DNA of 64,000 bases from Microcella alkaliphila (GCF_004216855.1 NZ_SGXT01000011.1:62001-126000); one strand, 5' to 3'; shown: positions 1 to 8,823, counted from the first letter of the stretch. A program made the numbers and translations. Notes: a model not told the origin generated them from the sequence alone.

Positions 1-833
1 CGTGGGCGCTCGACACGATCATCCGCACGTGCGACCTGACGACCCTCGAGGGCGCCGACACGCCCGGCAAGGTGCGCTCCCTCGTCGCGAAGGCCGTCAC
101 CCCTGACGCCACCGACCCGACAACGCCGCGCGTCGCGGCGGTCTGCGTCTACGGCGACATGGTACCGTACGTCGTCGAGGCGCTCGGCTCGCTGCACGGC
201 GACCCGGATGCTGGCCTCGTCTCGGTCGCGGCCGTCGCCACCGCCTTCCCCTCCGGTCGCGCGAGCCTCGACATCAAGCTCGCCGACACCCGCGAGGCGG
301 TCGCCGCCGGGGCCGACGAGATCGACATGGTCATCGACCGTGGAGCCTTCCTCTCGGGCCGCTACGGTCTCGTCTTCGACCAGATCGTCGCCGTCAAGGA
401 AGCCTGCCGTCGCCCCGACGGCACGTACGCGCACCTCAAGGTGATCCTCGAAACCGGCGAACTCGTGACGTATGACAACGTCAAGCGCGCCTCGTGGCTC
501 GCGATTCTCGCCGGTGCCGACTTCATCAAGACGTCTACCGGAAAGGTGAGCCCCGCGGCGACCCTACCCGTCACGCTGCTCATGCTGGAGGTCATTCGCG
601 ACTGGCACCGGCTCACCGGCGAGAAGGTCGGAATGAAGCCGGCCGGCGGCATCCGTGCCTCGAAAGATGCCGTTCGCTACCTCGTCACCGTCGCCGAGAC
701 GGTCGGCGAAGAGTGGCTGACGCCGCACCTGTGGCGATTCGGGGCGTCGAGCCTGGTCAACGACGTGCTGCTGCAGCGCCAGAAACTGCGAACCGGTCAC
801 TACAGTGGCCCCGACTACGTGACGGTGGACTAA
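1..833 (+). CDS. deoC: deoxyribose-phosphate aldolase (5' end missing)
   Basis: DeoC cleaves 2-deoxyribose-5-phosphate to glyceraldehyde-3-phosphate and acetaldehyde in deoxynucleoside catabolism. The frame is open from the first bases of the window (IIRTCDLTTLEG), so the start lies upstream; an internal GTG at 72 is unlikely to be the start. Class I aldolase signatures are present: the Schiff-base lysine in DFIKTSTGK and the second lysine in GMKPAGGIR. The stop is 3 bp before the next gene, so deoC and the aldehyde dehydrogenase downstream are probably co-transcribed, and the dehydrogenase could oxidise the acetaldehyde (inference). Confidence 0.95.
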   Translation, partial: WALDTIIRTCDLTTLEGADTPGKVRSLVAKAVTPDATDPTTPRVAAVCVYGDMVPYVVEALGSLHGDPDAGLVSVAAVATAFPSGRASLDIKLADTREAVAAGADEIDMVIDRGAFLSGRYGLVFDQIVAVKEACRRPDGTYAHLKVILETGELVTYDNVKRASWLAILAGADFIKTSTGKVSPAATLPVTLLMLEVIRDWHRLTGEKVGMKPAGGIRASKDAVRYLVTVAETVGEEWLTPHLWRFGASSLVNDVLLQRQKLRTGHYSGPDYVTVD

Positions 834-836
834 CCC

Positions 837-2372
837 ATGAGCTTCCTCGAGTATGCCCCTGCTCCCGAATCCACGAGCATCCTGAACCTCAAGAGCGAGT
901 ACGGGCTCTTCATCGACGGCGAGTTCGTCGACGGTTCGGGTGAGGTCTTCGACACGATCTCGCCCGCGACCGAAGAGGTCATCGCCCGCATCGCGCAGGC
1001 CGACGCGTCCGACGTCGACCGCGCCGTCGCGGCCGCCCGCCGCGCCTACGACCGCACGTGGTCGCGCATGTCGGGTAGCGACCGCGGCAAGTACCTTTTC
1101 CGCATCGCGCGCCTCGTGCAAGAGCGCTCGCGCGAGCTGGCCGTCGCCGAGAGCCTCGACAACGGCAAGCCGATCCGTGAGACGCGCGACGTCGACGTGC
1201 CGCTCGTCGCCGCCTGGTTCTTCTACTACGCCGGCTGGGCCGACAAGCTCGAGTACGCCGGCCTCGGGCCGAACCCGCGATCGCTCGGCGTCGCCGCGCA
1301 GGTGATTCCGTGGAACTTCCCGCTGCTCATGCTCGCGTGGAAGATCGCGCCGGCCCTCGCCGCCGGCAACACAGTCGTCATCAAGCCGGCCGAGACCACG
1401 TCGCTCACCGCGATGCTGTTCGCCGAGATCCTGCAGCAGGCCGACCTCCCCGCCGGTGTCGTCAACATCGTCACCGGCCCGGGCTCGACCGGTCAGGCGC
1501 TCGTCACGCACGACGACGTCAACAAGGTCGCCTTTACGGGCTCGACCGGCGTGGGTCGCATGATCGCCCGCCAGGTCGCCGGCTCGTCGAAGAAGCTGAC
1601 GCTGGAGCTCGGGGGGAAGGCCGCGAACATCGTCTTCGACGACGCAGCGATCGACCAGGCCGTGGAAGGCATCGTCAACGGCATCTTCTTCAACCAGGGT
1701 CACGTCTGCTGCGCCGGCAGCCGCCTGCTCGTGCAAGAAAACGTGCACGACGAGGTCGTCGACAAACTGAAGTACCGCCTGTCAACCCTGCGCCTCGGCG
1801 ACCCCCTCGACAAGAACACCGACATCGGCGCCATCAACTCGGCCGCGCAGTTGGAGCGCATTCGCACGCTCAGCGACACCGGCGAAAACGAGGGAGCCGA
1901 GCGCTGGCAGCTCGACTGCACGATCCCCGAGAAGGGCTTCTGGTTCCGGCCGACGATCTTCACGCGCGTCTCAGCCGCCCACACGATCGCCCGCGAAGAG
2001 ATCTTCGGGCCCGTGCTGTCGGTACTGACCTTCCGCACGCCCGACGAGGCGATCGCGAAGGCCAACAACACCCCGTACGGGCTGTCGGCCGGCATCTGGA
2101 CCGAGAAGGCGTCGCGCATGCTCGCCGTCGCCGACCGCCTGCGCGCCGGCGTCGTCTGGGCAAACACGTTCAACAAGTTCGACCCCGCGTCGCCGTTCGG
2201 CGGCTACAAGGAGTCGGGCTACGGCCGCGAGGGCGGCCGCCACGGGCTGGCCGCCTACCTCGAGTCGGCCGGCCGGGAGGCGCCCGCCGCGATCATGGCG
2301 AGCGCAGCATCCGCGACCACGGCCGCCTCCGGCGGACGCAAGAAGACGACGAAGAAGGCGGTGGCGAAGTGA
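837..2372 (+). CDS. NAD(P)-dependent aldehyde dehydrogenase
   Basis: A full-length ALDH of 511 residues. The cofactor region carries IPWNFP and the general-base glutamate lies in LELGGK; the catalytic cysteine is in GHVCCAGS, and EEIFGPV follows. The C-terminus has an unusual Ala/Lys-rich tail (GGRKKTTKKAVAK) beyond the normal fold. It starts 3 bp after deoC and its stop overlaps the next start as GTGA, so the three genes form one operon. Family and context suggest oxidation of acetaldehyde or another short aldehyde from deoxyribose breakdown; the substrate is inferred. Confidence 0.92.
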   Translation: MSFLEYAPAPESTSILNLKSEYGLFIDGEFVDGSGEVFDTISPATEEVIARIAQADASDVDRAVAAARRAYDRTWSRMSGSDRGKYLFRIARLVQERSRELAVAESLDNGKPIRETRDVDVPLVAAWFFYYAGWADKLEYAGLGPNPRSLGVAAQVIPWNFPLLMLAWKIAPALAAGNTVVIKPAETTSLTAMLFAEILQQADLPAGVVNIVTGPGSTGQALVTHDDVNKVAFTGSTGVGRMIARQVAGSSKKLTLELGGKAANIVFDDAAIDQAVEGIVNGIFFNQGHVCCAGSRLLVQENVHDEVVDKLKYRLSTLRLGDPLDKNTDIGAINSAAQLERIRTLSDTGENEGAERWQLDCTIPEKGFWFRPTIFTRVSAAHTIAREEIFGPVLSVLTFRTPDEAIAKANNTPYGLSAGIWTEKASRMLAVADRLRAGVVWANTFNKFDPASPFGGYKESGYGREGGRHGLAAYLESAGREAPAAIMASAASATTAASGGRKKTTKKAVAK

Positions 2373-3232
2373 GCCGGTTGGCCGTGCCGAAGACGTACAA
2401 GCTCTACATCGGCGGGAACTTTCCGCGCAGCGAGTCGGGGCGCACCTACGAGGTGACGACGCCGGCCGGAGACTTCGTCGCGAACGCGGCGCTTGCCTCG
2501 CGGAAGGATGCCCGGGATGCCGTCGTTGCCGCGCGCGCGGCCGTCAAGGGGTGGGCCGGAGCCACCGCGTACAACCGCGGGCAGGTGATCTACCGCATCG
2601 CCGAGGTGCTCGAGGGCCGTCGCGCACAGTTCGTCGACGAGATCAGCCGCACCGAAGGCGTGACCCAGGCCGCCGCCGGCGCCCAGGTCGACGCCGCCAT
2701 CGACGTGTGGGTCTGGTACGCCGGCTGGGCCGACAAGTACGCGCAGGTCGCGGGCAACGGCAACCCCGTGGCTGGCCCGTACTTCAACTTGTCCGTGCCC
2801 GAACCGACCGGTGTTGTCGCCGCGATCGCGCCGCAGCAGCGCGTCGGCATGTCGCTGCTGGGTCTCGCCGCCGTCGTCGCGCCGATCATCGTGTCGGGCA
2901 ACGCCGTCGTCGTCGTGCCGAACCAGCAGGCGCCGCTGTCGGCCATCACCCTCGCGGAGGTGCTCGCCACCTCGGATGTGCCGGGTGGCGTCATCAACGT
3001 GCTGACCGGCTCGCCCGTCGAAATGGCACCGTGGCTGGCCGCGCACGCCGACGTGAACGCGCTCGACCTCGCCGGAGCCGCCGACATCGAGTGGGTCGAC
3101 CTGCAGCTGTCGGCGGCCGAGACGCTCAAGCGCGTGCTCGCCCCGGTGTCGGGCGTTCCCGCCCCGGCGCTCGAGCGCATCACCGCGTTCACCGAGACGA
3201 AGACGGTCTGGCACACCAAGTCGATGCTCTAG
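2369..3232 (+). CDS. truncated aldehyde dehydrogenase-family protein, probably non-catalytic
   Basis: A 287-residue ALDH-like protein starting at a GTG that overlaps the upstream stop by 4 bp. It aligns by eye with the N-terminal cofactor-binding half of ALDHs (KLYIGGNFPRSESGRTYEV, then VAAIAPQQRVG where IPWNFP is expected). It ends before the LELGGK glutamate and the catalytic cysteine. The translationally coupled start and intact frame argue for a maintained gene rather than decay. It could be a structural or regulatory partner of the full-length ALDH next to it (inference). Confidence 0.82.
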   Translation: MSRLAVPKTYKLYIGGNFPRSESGRTYEVTTPAGDFVANAALASRKDARDAVVAARAAVKGWAGATAYNRGQVIYRIAEVLEGRRAQFVDEISRTEGVTQAAAGAQVDAAIDVWVWYAGWADKYAQVAGNGNPVAGPYFNLSVPEPTGVVAAIAPQQRVGMSLLGLAAVVAPIIVSGNAVVVVPNQQAPLSAITLAEVLATSDVPGGVINVLTGSPVEMAPWLAAHADVNALDLAGAADIEWVDLQLSAAETLKRVLAPVSGVPAPALERITAFTETKTVWHTKSML

Positions 3233-3243
3233 CACCCCGCGTC

Positions 3244-3383
3244 GTCAACAACTCAGGACGAGCGCACGCCGCGGCGCCCGCCCCCGCCCCGCCCGGTGTG
3301 AACAACTCAGGACTAATGCGCCATCACGTGGTCTGCCGGGGTGCAATCACGGCCGCTGGCCGCGTTAGTCCTGAGTTGTTGAC
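3244..3383. repeat. GTCAAC repeat cluster A (3 arms, ++-)
   Basis: Arms at 3244-3265 (+), 3298-3319 (+, one mismatch at base 3) and 3362-3383 (-, exact consensus). The gap between the facing arms is 42 bp; the two plus arms are offset by 54 bp. It fills the gap after the truncated ALDH gene and before the small membrane protein. The sequence between the arms is not shared with other clusters. Confidence 0.93.
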
Positions 3384-3482
3384 ACATGGGTCGTAAGGGG
3401 GAGTGGGTTCCTCCGCGCGGGGGATGGCGAGTGACGCTCGCGTCGGTAGCGTTACAGGCTGACCCTGAGGAGAGATAGTCAC

Positions 3483-3953
3483 GTGATTGCCGATATTCAA
3501 GAGTTCACCGCCTCCGTCGACCCGCTGTGGCAGTGGCTCGCCGTCATGGGGGCGGGAGCGATTCCGTTCGTCGAGTCGTATGGGGCTGGCCCAATCGGGA
3601 TCGTCGTCGGGGTGACGCCAATCGTCGCGATCCTGGCCGCTATCGTCGGAAACATCGCATCCATGACGATCGTGGTGCTCGCAACGAGTGGCGCCCGCGA
3701 CAAGCTCACCAACGCCGAGAAGCCGCAGAGCCCCCGTCGCCAGCGCTTCACCCGGGCGTTCGACAAGTGGGGTGTGCCCGGCGTGAGCTTGCTCGGTCAG
3801 TGGATTCTGCCGAGCCAGATCACGTCGTCGATCATGGTGGGGATCGGCGCGTCGAAGCAGAAGGTCATCGTCTGGCAGATCGTTTCGATCATCCTGTGGG
3901 GTGCCGCGTTCGGCGCGCTCGCCTGGGCCGCCGTCACTGCGATCCGCGGCTGA
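3483..3953 (+). CDS. small multi-pass membrane protein (Sm_multidrug_ex-like)
   Basis: A 156-residue protein with about four hydrophobic segments. The segment AIPFVESYGAGPIGIVVG resembles the re-entrant motif of the 'putative small multi-drug export' family and more distantly DedA proteins; a basic loop (QSPRRQRFTRAF) lies near the middle. The start is a GTG with GAGGAGAG about 10 bp upstream. The gene is bracketed by repeat clusters A and B, and its stop is only a few bases before an arm of B. Substrate and function are unknown; the family call rests on motif resemblance. Confidence 0.7.
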   Translation: MIADIQEFTASVDPLWQWLAVMGAGAIPFVESYGAGPIGIVVGVTPIVAILAAIVGNIASMTIVVLATSGARDKLTNAEKPQSPRRQRFTRAFDKWGVPGVSLLGQWILPSQITSSIMVGIGASKQKVIVWQIVSIILWGAAFGALAWAAVTAIRG

Positions 3954-3957
3954 GCGT

Positions 3958-4087
3958 GTCAACAACTCAGGACTAACGCTCCGGCACGACCCGACACCCG
4001 CCTGTACGGGCGCGTTCGCGCGCGCTAGTCCTGAGTTGTTGACGAGCGGGGCGGGAGGGGCCCGAGCGTTAATCCTGAGTTGTTGAC
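3958..4087. repeat. GTCAAC repeat cluster B (3 arms, +--)
   Basis: Arms at 3958-3979 (+, exact consensus), 4022-4043 (-) and 4066-4087 (-, one core change, GGAT for GGAC). The facing pair is 42 bp apart and the two minus arms are offset by 44 bp. It sits between two convergent genes; the last arm forms the 3' end and stop codon of panE. Confidence 0.93.
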
Positions 4088-5082
4088 GGGAGAGCGGGCG
4101 CGATGAGGGCGAGGGTGTCCGCGGGGCTGAGGTGCTCGCCCGTGCGCTCTACCCCGTGCACGAGCTCGACAAGGGCCGAGTTCACAGGGGTCGCGACGCC
4201 ATGCGCACGGCCGAGGGTAACGATCGCACCGTTGATCTGATCGACCTCGGTCACACGACCGCGGCGAATACTCTGCAGCATGGATGCCGGGTTCGGCACG
4301 TCCCCCATCCCTGTGGCCAGGCGCCTCGCCAGCTCGTCGGCGGCGACACGGCCTCGCTCTCGAATGCGCGCGACGGCGTCCGCATTCACGCCCCCGATCG
4401 GGCCCCACGAGACGCCCTCGGCGTCTCCGACGGCGACGGTTTCGACCATCCCGGTCGCAAGAATGCGGCGCAGCCCCTCGTCGGCGATGGTCTGTTGCAC
4501 GCTCAGTCCGGTGATCGCCGGCAGGGCGTTGACCTGGTTCACCAGCAGCTTGGTGAACTGGGCGCCGAGGATGTCGTCGGTGACGGTGAGCTCCGCCGGA
4601 AGCGCGTGGCGCAAGACCGGCTCTGTGACCGCCACGGCGTCGGCGTCACCCCCGAGCGTCAGCCCGTTCGGCCCGGTCACGGTGATGCGACCGGGGCCGG
4701 TCAGGCTCACGGCGAACAGCGCCAGGCCGACGGCGACGGGAGAGTTCGGAAGCGCATCCCGAACCGCCTGCTCGCCACCCAGACCGTTTTGCAACACCAG
4801 CACCGCAGTGCCGTCGTGGCCGGCCCACTCACCGAGCGCCGCCGCCGAGTCATGCGCTTTCGTGGCGAGCACGAGAAGGTCGGCCGCCTCGGCGTCGTCG
4901 CCGCCCACGACCGAGACGCGGGCGCGCCACTCACCCCAGCCCCCGTCCACGTGAAGACCGTCGGCCGCAATCGCCGCCGCGTGCTCACCGCGCGCGACCA
5001 CGGCGACGACGTGCCCCGCACGGTGGAGGAGCGCGGCGAGCACCCCGCCGACGGCTCCGGCTCCGATCACGATGACGCGCAT
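4069..5082 (-). CDS. panE: 2-dehydropantoate 2-reductase
   Basis: A ketopantoate reductase of 337 residues: NADPH-dependent reduction to pantoate in pantothenate and CoA synthesis. The N-terminus is MRVIVIGAGAVGG, the Rossmann glycine motif. A central ALLHRAG...VVARGEHAAAI follows, and an ILGAQFTKLLVNQVNALPAI segment contains the family lysine and asparagine. The last codons, read through the repeat arm at 4066-4087, give PSTTQD then TAA, so the repeat supplies the terminal residues and the stop. A TAGCAT box 6 bp before the ATG suggests a leaderless transcript, divergent from truB. A related family member with another 2-oxoacid substrate cannot be excluded. Confidence 0.88.
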   Translation of the reverse strand: MRVIVIGAGAVGGVLAALLHRAGHVVAVVARGEHAAAIAADGLHVDGGWGEWRARVSVVGGDDAEAADLLVLATKAHDSAAALGEWAGHDGTAVLVLQNGLGGEQAVRDALPNSPVAVGLALFAVSLTGPGRITVTGPNGLTLGGDADAVAVTEPVLRHALPAELTVTDDILGAQFTKLLVNQVNALPAITGLSVQQTIADEGLRRILATGMVETVAVGDAEGVSWGPIGGVNADAVARIRERGRVAADELARRLATGMGDVPNPASMLQSIRRGRVTEVDQINGAIVTLGRAHGVATPVNSALVELVHGVERTGEHLSPADTLALIAPALPSTTQD

Positions 5083-5088
5083 CCGCCC

Positions 5089-5111
5089 ATGCTAGGTCGA
5101 GCCGGTAGCGT
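5089..5111. promoter_or_regulatory. divergent leaderless promoters for panE and truB
   Basis: On the minus strand TAGCAT (5089-5094) lies 6 bp before the panE ATG. On the plus strand TAGCGT (5106-5111) lies 7 bp before the truB GTG. Both fit the TAnnnT -10 consensus with transcription starting at or next to the start codon. No clear -35 boxes are visible. Confidence 0.55.
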
Positions 5112-5118
5112 TGACTCT

Positions 5119-6036
5119 GTGATCTCCGGCCTGCTGCTCGTCGACAAGCCGGCCGGCCTCACCAGCCACGACGTGGTCGCTCGCGCCCGTCGCGCGCTGG
5201 GCACCCGCAAGGTGGGCCACGCTGGCACCCTCGATCCCGCGGCCACCGGCCTGCTGACGCTGGGCGCGGGCCCTGCGACGCGCCTGCTCACCTATCTCGT
5301 GGGTCTCGACAAGCAGTACACGACGACGATCCGCCTCGGGTTCGCTACGTCGACCGATGACGCCGAGGGTGACGCGATCGGCGAGCGAGCGTCGGCCGCC
5401 GCGCTCGCCGCCGCCACCGACGACCGCATCGCCGCCGCGGTCGCCTCCCTCACCGGCGAGCTCGACCAGGTGCCGAGCGCGGTCAGCGCGATCAAGGTCG
5501 ACGGTCGCCGCGCGTACGATCGAGTGCGCGCGGGCGAGGAGGTCACGCTGGCCTCGCGTCGCGTCACCGTCTCGCGCTTCGACGTGCTCGACATTCGTCG
5601 AACCGGTGATGCCGTCGACGTTGACGCGGTCGTCGATTGCTCGACGGGCACCTACATCCGCGCGCTCGCCCGCGACCTCGGCACCGCCCTCGGCGTCGGT
5701 GGGCACCTCACGGCGCTGCGCCGCACGCGTGTTGGCCCGTTCACGGTCGACGACGATGCCACGATCACCCTGGATGCTCTCATCGCCGCGGGCGAGGACG
5801 CATCCGCCCCAGCCCTCCTTGCTGCGCCCGCCGAGATCGTCGCCCGCCTGTTCCCCGTCCTCCACACCACGGACGACCAGACGCGGGATCTGTCGCACGG
5901 CAAGAAGCTCGACGGCCTGGACATCGCTGACGCTTCCCCGGTCGCCGCCGTCGACACGCAGGGCCGTCTCGTGGCGTTGCTCAGCGTTGAGGCGGGACGG
6001 GGCCGTATTCTGACGGGGTTCCCGCAGGAGCCGTAA
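5119..6036 (+). CDS. truB: tRNA pseudouridine(55) synthase
   Basis: TruB makes pseudouridine-55 in the T-loop of tRNAs. The 305-residue protein opens with ISGLLLVDKPAGLTSHDVV and carries GHAGTLDPAATGLL, which contains the catalytic aspartate. Further family motifs are VPSAVSAIKVDGRRAY and CSTGTYIRALARDLG. The open frame extends upstream, but family length and a TAGCGT box 7 bp upstream place the start at GTG 5119. It is divergent from panE. Confidence 0.95.
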   Translation: MISGLLLVDKPAGLTSHDVVARARRALGTRKVGHAGTLDPAATGLLTLGAGPATRLLTYLVGLDKQYTTTIRLGFATSTDDAEGDAIGERASAAALAAATDDRIAAAVASLTGELDQVPSAVSAIKVDGRRAYDRVRAGEEVTLASRRVTVSRFDVLDIRRTGDAVDVDAVVDCSTGTYIRALARDLGTALGVGGHLTALRRTRVGPFTVDDDATITLDALIAAGEDASAPALLAAPAEIVARLFPVLHTTDDQTRDLSHGKKLDGLDIADASPVAAVDTQGRLVALLSVEAGRGRILTGFPQEP

Positions 6037-6089
6037 ACCCCCGCACTGCACAGCCCGCATCGCAGACCCCCGTCGCCCAGGAGTACACC

Positions 6090-6476
6090 GTGATCGAGTG
6101 GTTCAGCTTCGTGCAGATCGGCGTCGCCACGCTGGTTGGTCTGATCGCGCTGGTCTTCGGCGCGATGGGGCGTCGCCCCGACGACGTGACGGTGCTCGGG
6201 AGCGCCCTCGTCGCGCTGCTGCTCATTGCGCAGATCGTCGTCGGCATCGTGCAGCCGCTCGTCGGCAACGACCCGACCGGCGACATCGTCGAGTGGTGGC
6301 TCTACCTCATCGTGGCGCTGCTGCTCGTGGTCGCCGGCGTTGTGTGGGCGCTCATCGATCGCACCCGCTGGGCGACCATCATCTTGGGCGTGGTTGCGGT
6401 CACCGTGGCGGTGATGGTCTACCGCATGAACCAGATCTGGTTCGTGCAGACGGTGGGCGGCGCGCTCGGCGCGTAG
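6090..6476 (+). CDS. small hydrophobic membrane protein of unknown function
   Basis: A 128-residue protein with about four membrane-spanning segments and short polar loops (GRRPDDV, GNDPTGDIVEW, DRTRW). The GTG start has AGGAG upstream. It follows truB on the same strand and is convergent with the HAD phosphatase gene. I do not recognise a characterised family; comparable short membrane proteins are common in actinobacteria. Confidence 0.7.
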   Translation: MIEWFSFVQIGVATLVGLIALVFGAMGRRPDDVTVLGSALVALLLIAQIVVGIVQPLVGNDPTGDIVEWWLYLIVALLLVVAGVVWALIDRTRWATIILGVVAVTVAVMVYRMNQIWFVQTVGGALGA

Positions 6477-6481
6477 CGCAG

Positions 6482-7150
6482 CTACAGCGCCTCGATCGCC
6501 GCCACCACCTCGTCGACGTGGCCCTCGATGGTCGGCACGACGAGCACCGCTGACGTCTCTCGCAGTTCCTCGACGCTGAACACCCCGGTCGCCACCGCGA
6601 TGAACGGGATGCCCGCCGCCACCGCCGCCTCGTCGTCCCGCGGGGTGTCGCCGATGATCACGAGGATCTCGTCCGGCAGAGCGGCGCGCGCCGCGCGGGT
6701 GATGTCGCTGCGCTCGGGCGCGGTCGCGCCGAAGAACGAGCGGCTCCAGCCGAATCGGTCGGCGCCGAGCCCCGAGCCGTCGAGCTTTACGCGCGAGCGG
6801 GTGGCCGAGTTGCCGGTGAGCAGCGCGTTGACCCAGCCACGAGCATCCGCCTGATCGAGTGCCTCGCGGATGCCCGGCGCGATCTCTCGACGATCGCCCG
6901 CCTTCGCGCGCTCCACCGACAACTCGTCGAGCGCGACTTGAGTCCGCTCGTGCCACTCGGTCGCGTCGAACCCGAAGTGCTCGAGGATGTCGGTGAGGAT
7001 ATGGCCATCGGTCTTGCCGTGGGTGCGGGGGAGCGGCGGGCTGAGCTCACGGCCCACGGCCCGCTCGACGGCGGTGTGGTACAGCTCGCCGCCACCGGTG
7101 AACGAGTTGAGCAGCAGGGTTCCGTCGACGTCCCAGAGAATCGTGGTCAC
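6482..7150 (-). CDS. HAD-superfamily phosphatase (phosphoglycolate phosphatase-like)
   Basis: A 222-residue HAD hydrolase. Motif I is ILWDVDGTLL, which holds the two catalytic aspartates. Motif II is LLTGNS, and motif IV is IIGDTPRDDEAAVAAG. The helical cap between motifs I and II matches phosphoglycolate phosphatase-like enzymes. The GTG start has AAAGGATGGAG upstream. It is divergent from hemW. The phosphorylated substrate cannot be read from the sequence. Confidence 0.85.
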   Translation of the reverse strand: MTTILWDVDGTLLLNSFTGGGELYHTAVERAVGRELSPPLPRTHGKTDGHILTDILEHFGFDATEWHERTQVALDELSVERAKAGDRREIAPGIREALDQADARGWVNALLTGNSATRSRVKLDGSGLGADRFGWSRSFFGATAPERSDITRAARAALPDEILVIIGDTPRDDEAAVAAGIPFIAVATGVFSVEELRETSAVLVVPTIEGHVDEVVAAIEAL

Positions 7151-7203
7151 GTCTCCATCCTTTCAGGCGTCGGCCAGGCGCCAGACCGGCGAGAATGGTG
7201 CTG

Positions 7204-8436
7204 ATGCCCAGCGCCCTGCCCCTTGCCGACCCGGCCCCCGACGACGGTGCCCTACCGGCGACCGTCGCCGAGGGCGCCGCCGAGCGGGCCTTCGGCGTCT
7301 ACCTGCACGTGCCGTACTGCCGGGTGCGCTGCGGATACTGCGACTTCAACACCTACACGGCCGACGAGGTGCGCGGCACCTCACGGGCCGACTTCGCCGA
7401 CCAGGCAATCGCGGAGGTCGCGCTCGCGGCCCGCGTGCTCGCCGAGGCCGACCTTCCTCCCCGCCCCGCGAGCACGGTGTTCTTCGGCGGCGGAACCCCC
7501 ACCCTCCTGCCGACGCGCGACCTCGCCCGCATGCTCGACGCTGTGCGCGGCGCCTTCGGCCTCGCCGACGGCGCCGAGGTGACGACGGAGGCGAACCCGG
7601 ACTCCATCGACGCGCGTGGTCTCGCCGATCTTGCCGAGGCGGGGTTCACCCGGGTGAGCCTGGGCATGCAGTCGGCGGTTCCGCACGTGTTGACGACGCT
7701 CGAGCGCACCCACGACCCCGAGAACGTGCCGCGACGGGTCGCCGAGGCGCGCGCGGCGGGCCTGCAGGTGAGCGTCGACCTGATCTTCGGCACCCCCGGC
7801 GAGAGCCTCGCCGACCTTGACCGCAGCATCGACGCGGCGCTCGCGACGGAGCCCGACCACCTGAGCGCCTATGCGCTGATCGTCGAGGAGGGCACGAAGC
7901 TCGCCCGCCAGATCGCCCGCGGCGAGGTGCCCCCGGTCGATGACGACCTGCACGCCGACATGTACGAGCACCTGGATGCACGGCTCGCCTCGGCCGGATA
8001 CGCCTGGTACGAGGTCAGCAACTGGGCGCGCGATGAGACCCATCGCTCGCGCCACAACCTCGCGTACTGGACCGGTGAGGATTGGTGGGGCGTCGGTCCC
8101 GGCGCGCACAGCCACGTCGGCGGCGTGCGCTGGTGGAACGTGAAGCACCCGGCGGCCTACGCGCAGCGCCTCGCGTCTGGCCTCAGCCCTGCCGCGGGCC
8201 GCGAAACTCTCGACGCCGAGACCCGGCGCGTCGAGCGCGTGCTGCTTGAGACCCGCACGGCCCTCGGCCTGCCGGTCAGCGCGCTCGATCGGGCGGGACG
8301 CACCGCAGTCGCCGGCCTCATCGCCGACGAACTCGTGGATGCTCGCCTCGCCCTCGCGGGGCGGCTCGTGTTGACGGCGCGCGGCCGCCTGCTCGCCGAC
8401 GCGGTTGTGCGTCGGCTGCTGCCGGAGCCTGCGTAA
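7204..8436 (+). CDS. hemW: HemW-type radical SAM heme chaperone
   Basis: A radical SAM protein of the coproporphyrinogen III oxidase-like family, about 410 residues. The N-terminus carries FGVYLHVPYCRVRCGYCDF, with the CxxxCxxC cluster motif, followed by FFGGGTPTLLP and a HemW-type C-terminal domain. In bacteria HemW is thought to insert heme rather than act as HemN. Three in-frame starts lie close together (ATG 7195, GTG 7198, ATG 7204); 7204 is chosen because GAGAAT sits 7 bp upstream, as at other leaderless genes here. Confidence 0.9.
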   Translation: MPSALPLADPAPDDGALPATVAEGAAERAFGVYLHVPYCRVRCGYCDFNTYTADEVRGTSRADFADQAIAEVALAARVLAEADLPPRPASTVFFGGGTPTLLPTRDLARMLDAVRGAFGLADGAEVTTEANPDSIDARGLADLAEAGFTRVSLGMQSAVPHVLTTLERTHDPENVPRRVAEARAAGLQVSVDLIFGTPGESLADLDRSIDAALATEPDHLSAYALIVEEGTKLARQIARGEVPPVDDDLHADMYEHLDARLASAGYAWYEVSNWARDETHRSRHNLAYWTGEDWWGVGPGAHSHVGGVRWWNVKHPAAYAQRLASGLSPAAGRETLDAETRRVERVLLETRTALGLPVSALDRAGRTAVAGLIADELVDARLALAGRLVLTARGRLLADAVVRRLLPEPA

Positions 8437-8445
8437 GTGCTGCGC

Positions 8446-8823
8446 TTAGTACTTGATGAAGCGAATCGCGAGCGGGTAGGCGTAGGCCTGGCCGCGGTTC
8501 GCGGCCACGGCGGCAAGGATCGACAGCACGAGGATCGCGATCGACACCCCCACCAGGATCACGAAGCCCACCAGTACGAGCGTCAACACGCTGCCAACGA
8601 GCGCCGCGATCAGCATCGTGAGCTGAAAGTTGAGCGCCGTCGCGGAGTGGTCACGGATGAACGGTCCGCGGTCTTTCAGCACGAGGTAGCCGATGAGCGA
8701 GGGGAGGAAACCGAAGAAGATCCCGCCGATGTGAATCAGGATGGCCCAGAGCTTCTCGTCCTCCGGCCGCATCGGCTGCGGCGGGGCGGCGTACGGCGAG
8801 CTCGGGGGAGGCGCGTCAGTCAT
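8446..8823 (-). CDS. DUF4870 family membrane protein
   Basis: A 125-residue protein with a Pro-rich N-terminus (TDAPPPSSPYAAPPQPM) and three to four membrane segments. It carries the DUF4870 pattern: WAILIHIGGIFFGFLPSLI, then YLVLKDRGPFIRDHSATALNFQ. The ATG at 8823 is preferred over longer in-frame options because MTDAPPP matches the MTDTPPP start of its neighbour. It is a tandem paralogue of the next gene. Function unknown. Confidence 0.85.
   Translation of the reverse strand: MTDAPPPSSPYAAPPQPMRPEDEKLWAILIHIGGIFFGFLPSLIGYLVLKDRGPFIRDHSATALNFQLTMLIAALVGSVLTLVLVGFVILVGVSIAILVLSILAAVAANRGQAYAYPLAIRFIKY

Noticed and set aside
3298-3383. Repeat pairs as a MITE or insertion sequence
   Set aside because: Spacer sequences are not shared among pairs and no target-site duplication is obvious.
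3958-4043. Repeat pairs as integron attC sites
   Set aside because: The arms end in GTTGAC/GTCAAC and TAACGC/GCGTTA, and do not give RYYYAAC and GTTRRRY at the required positions; arms are nearly fully complementary and no integrase gene is present.
4132-5118. Upstream extension of the truB frame
   Set aside because: It runs antisense to panE; family length and the promoter box place the start at 5119.
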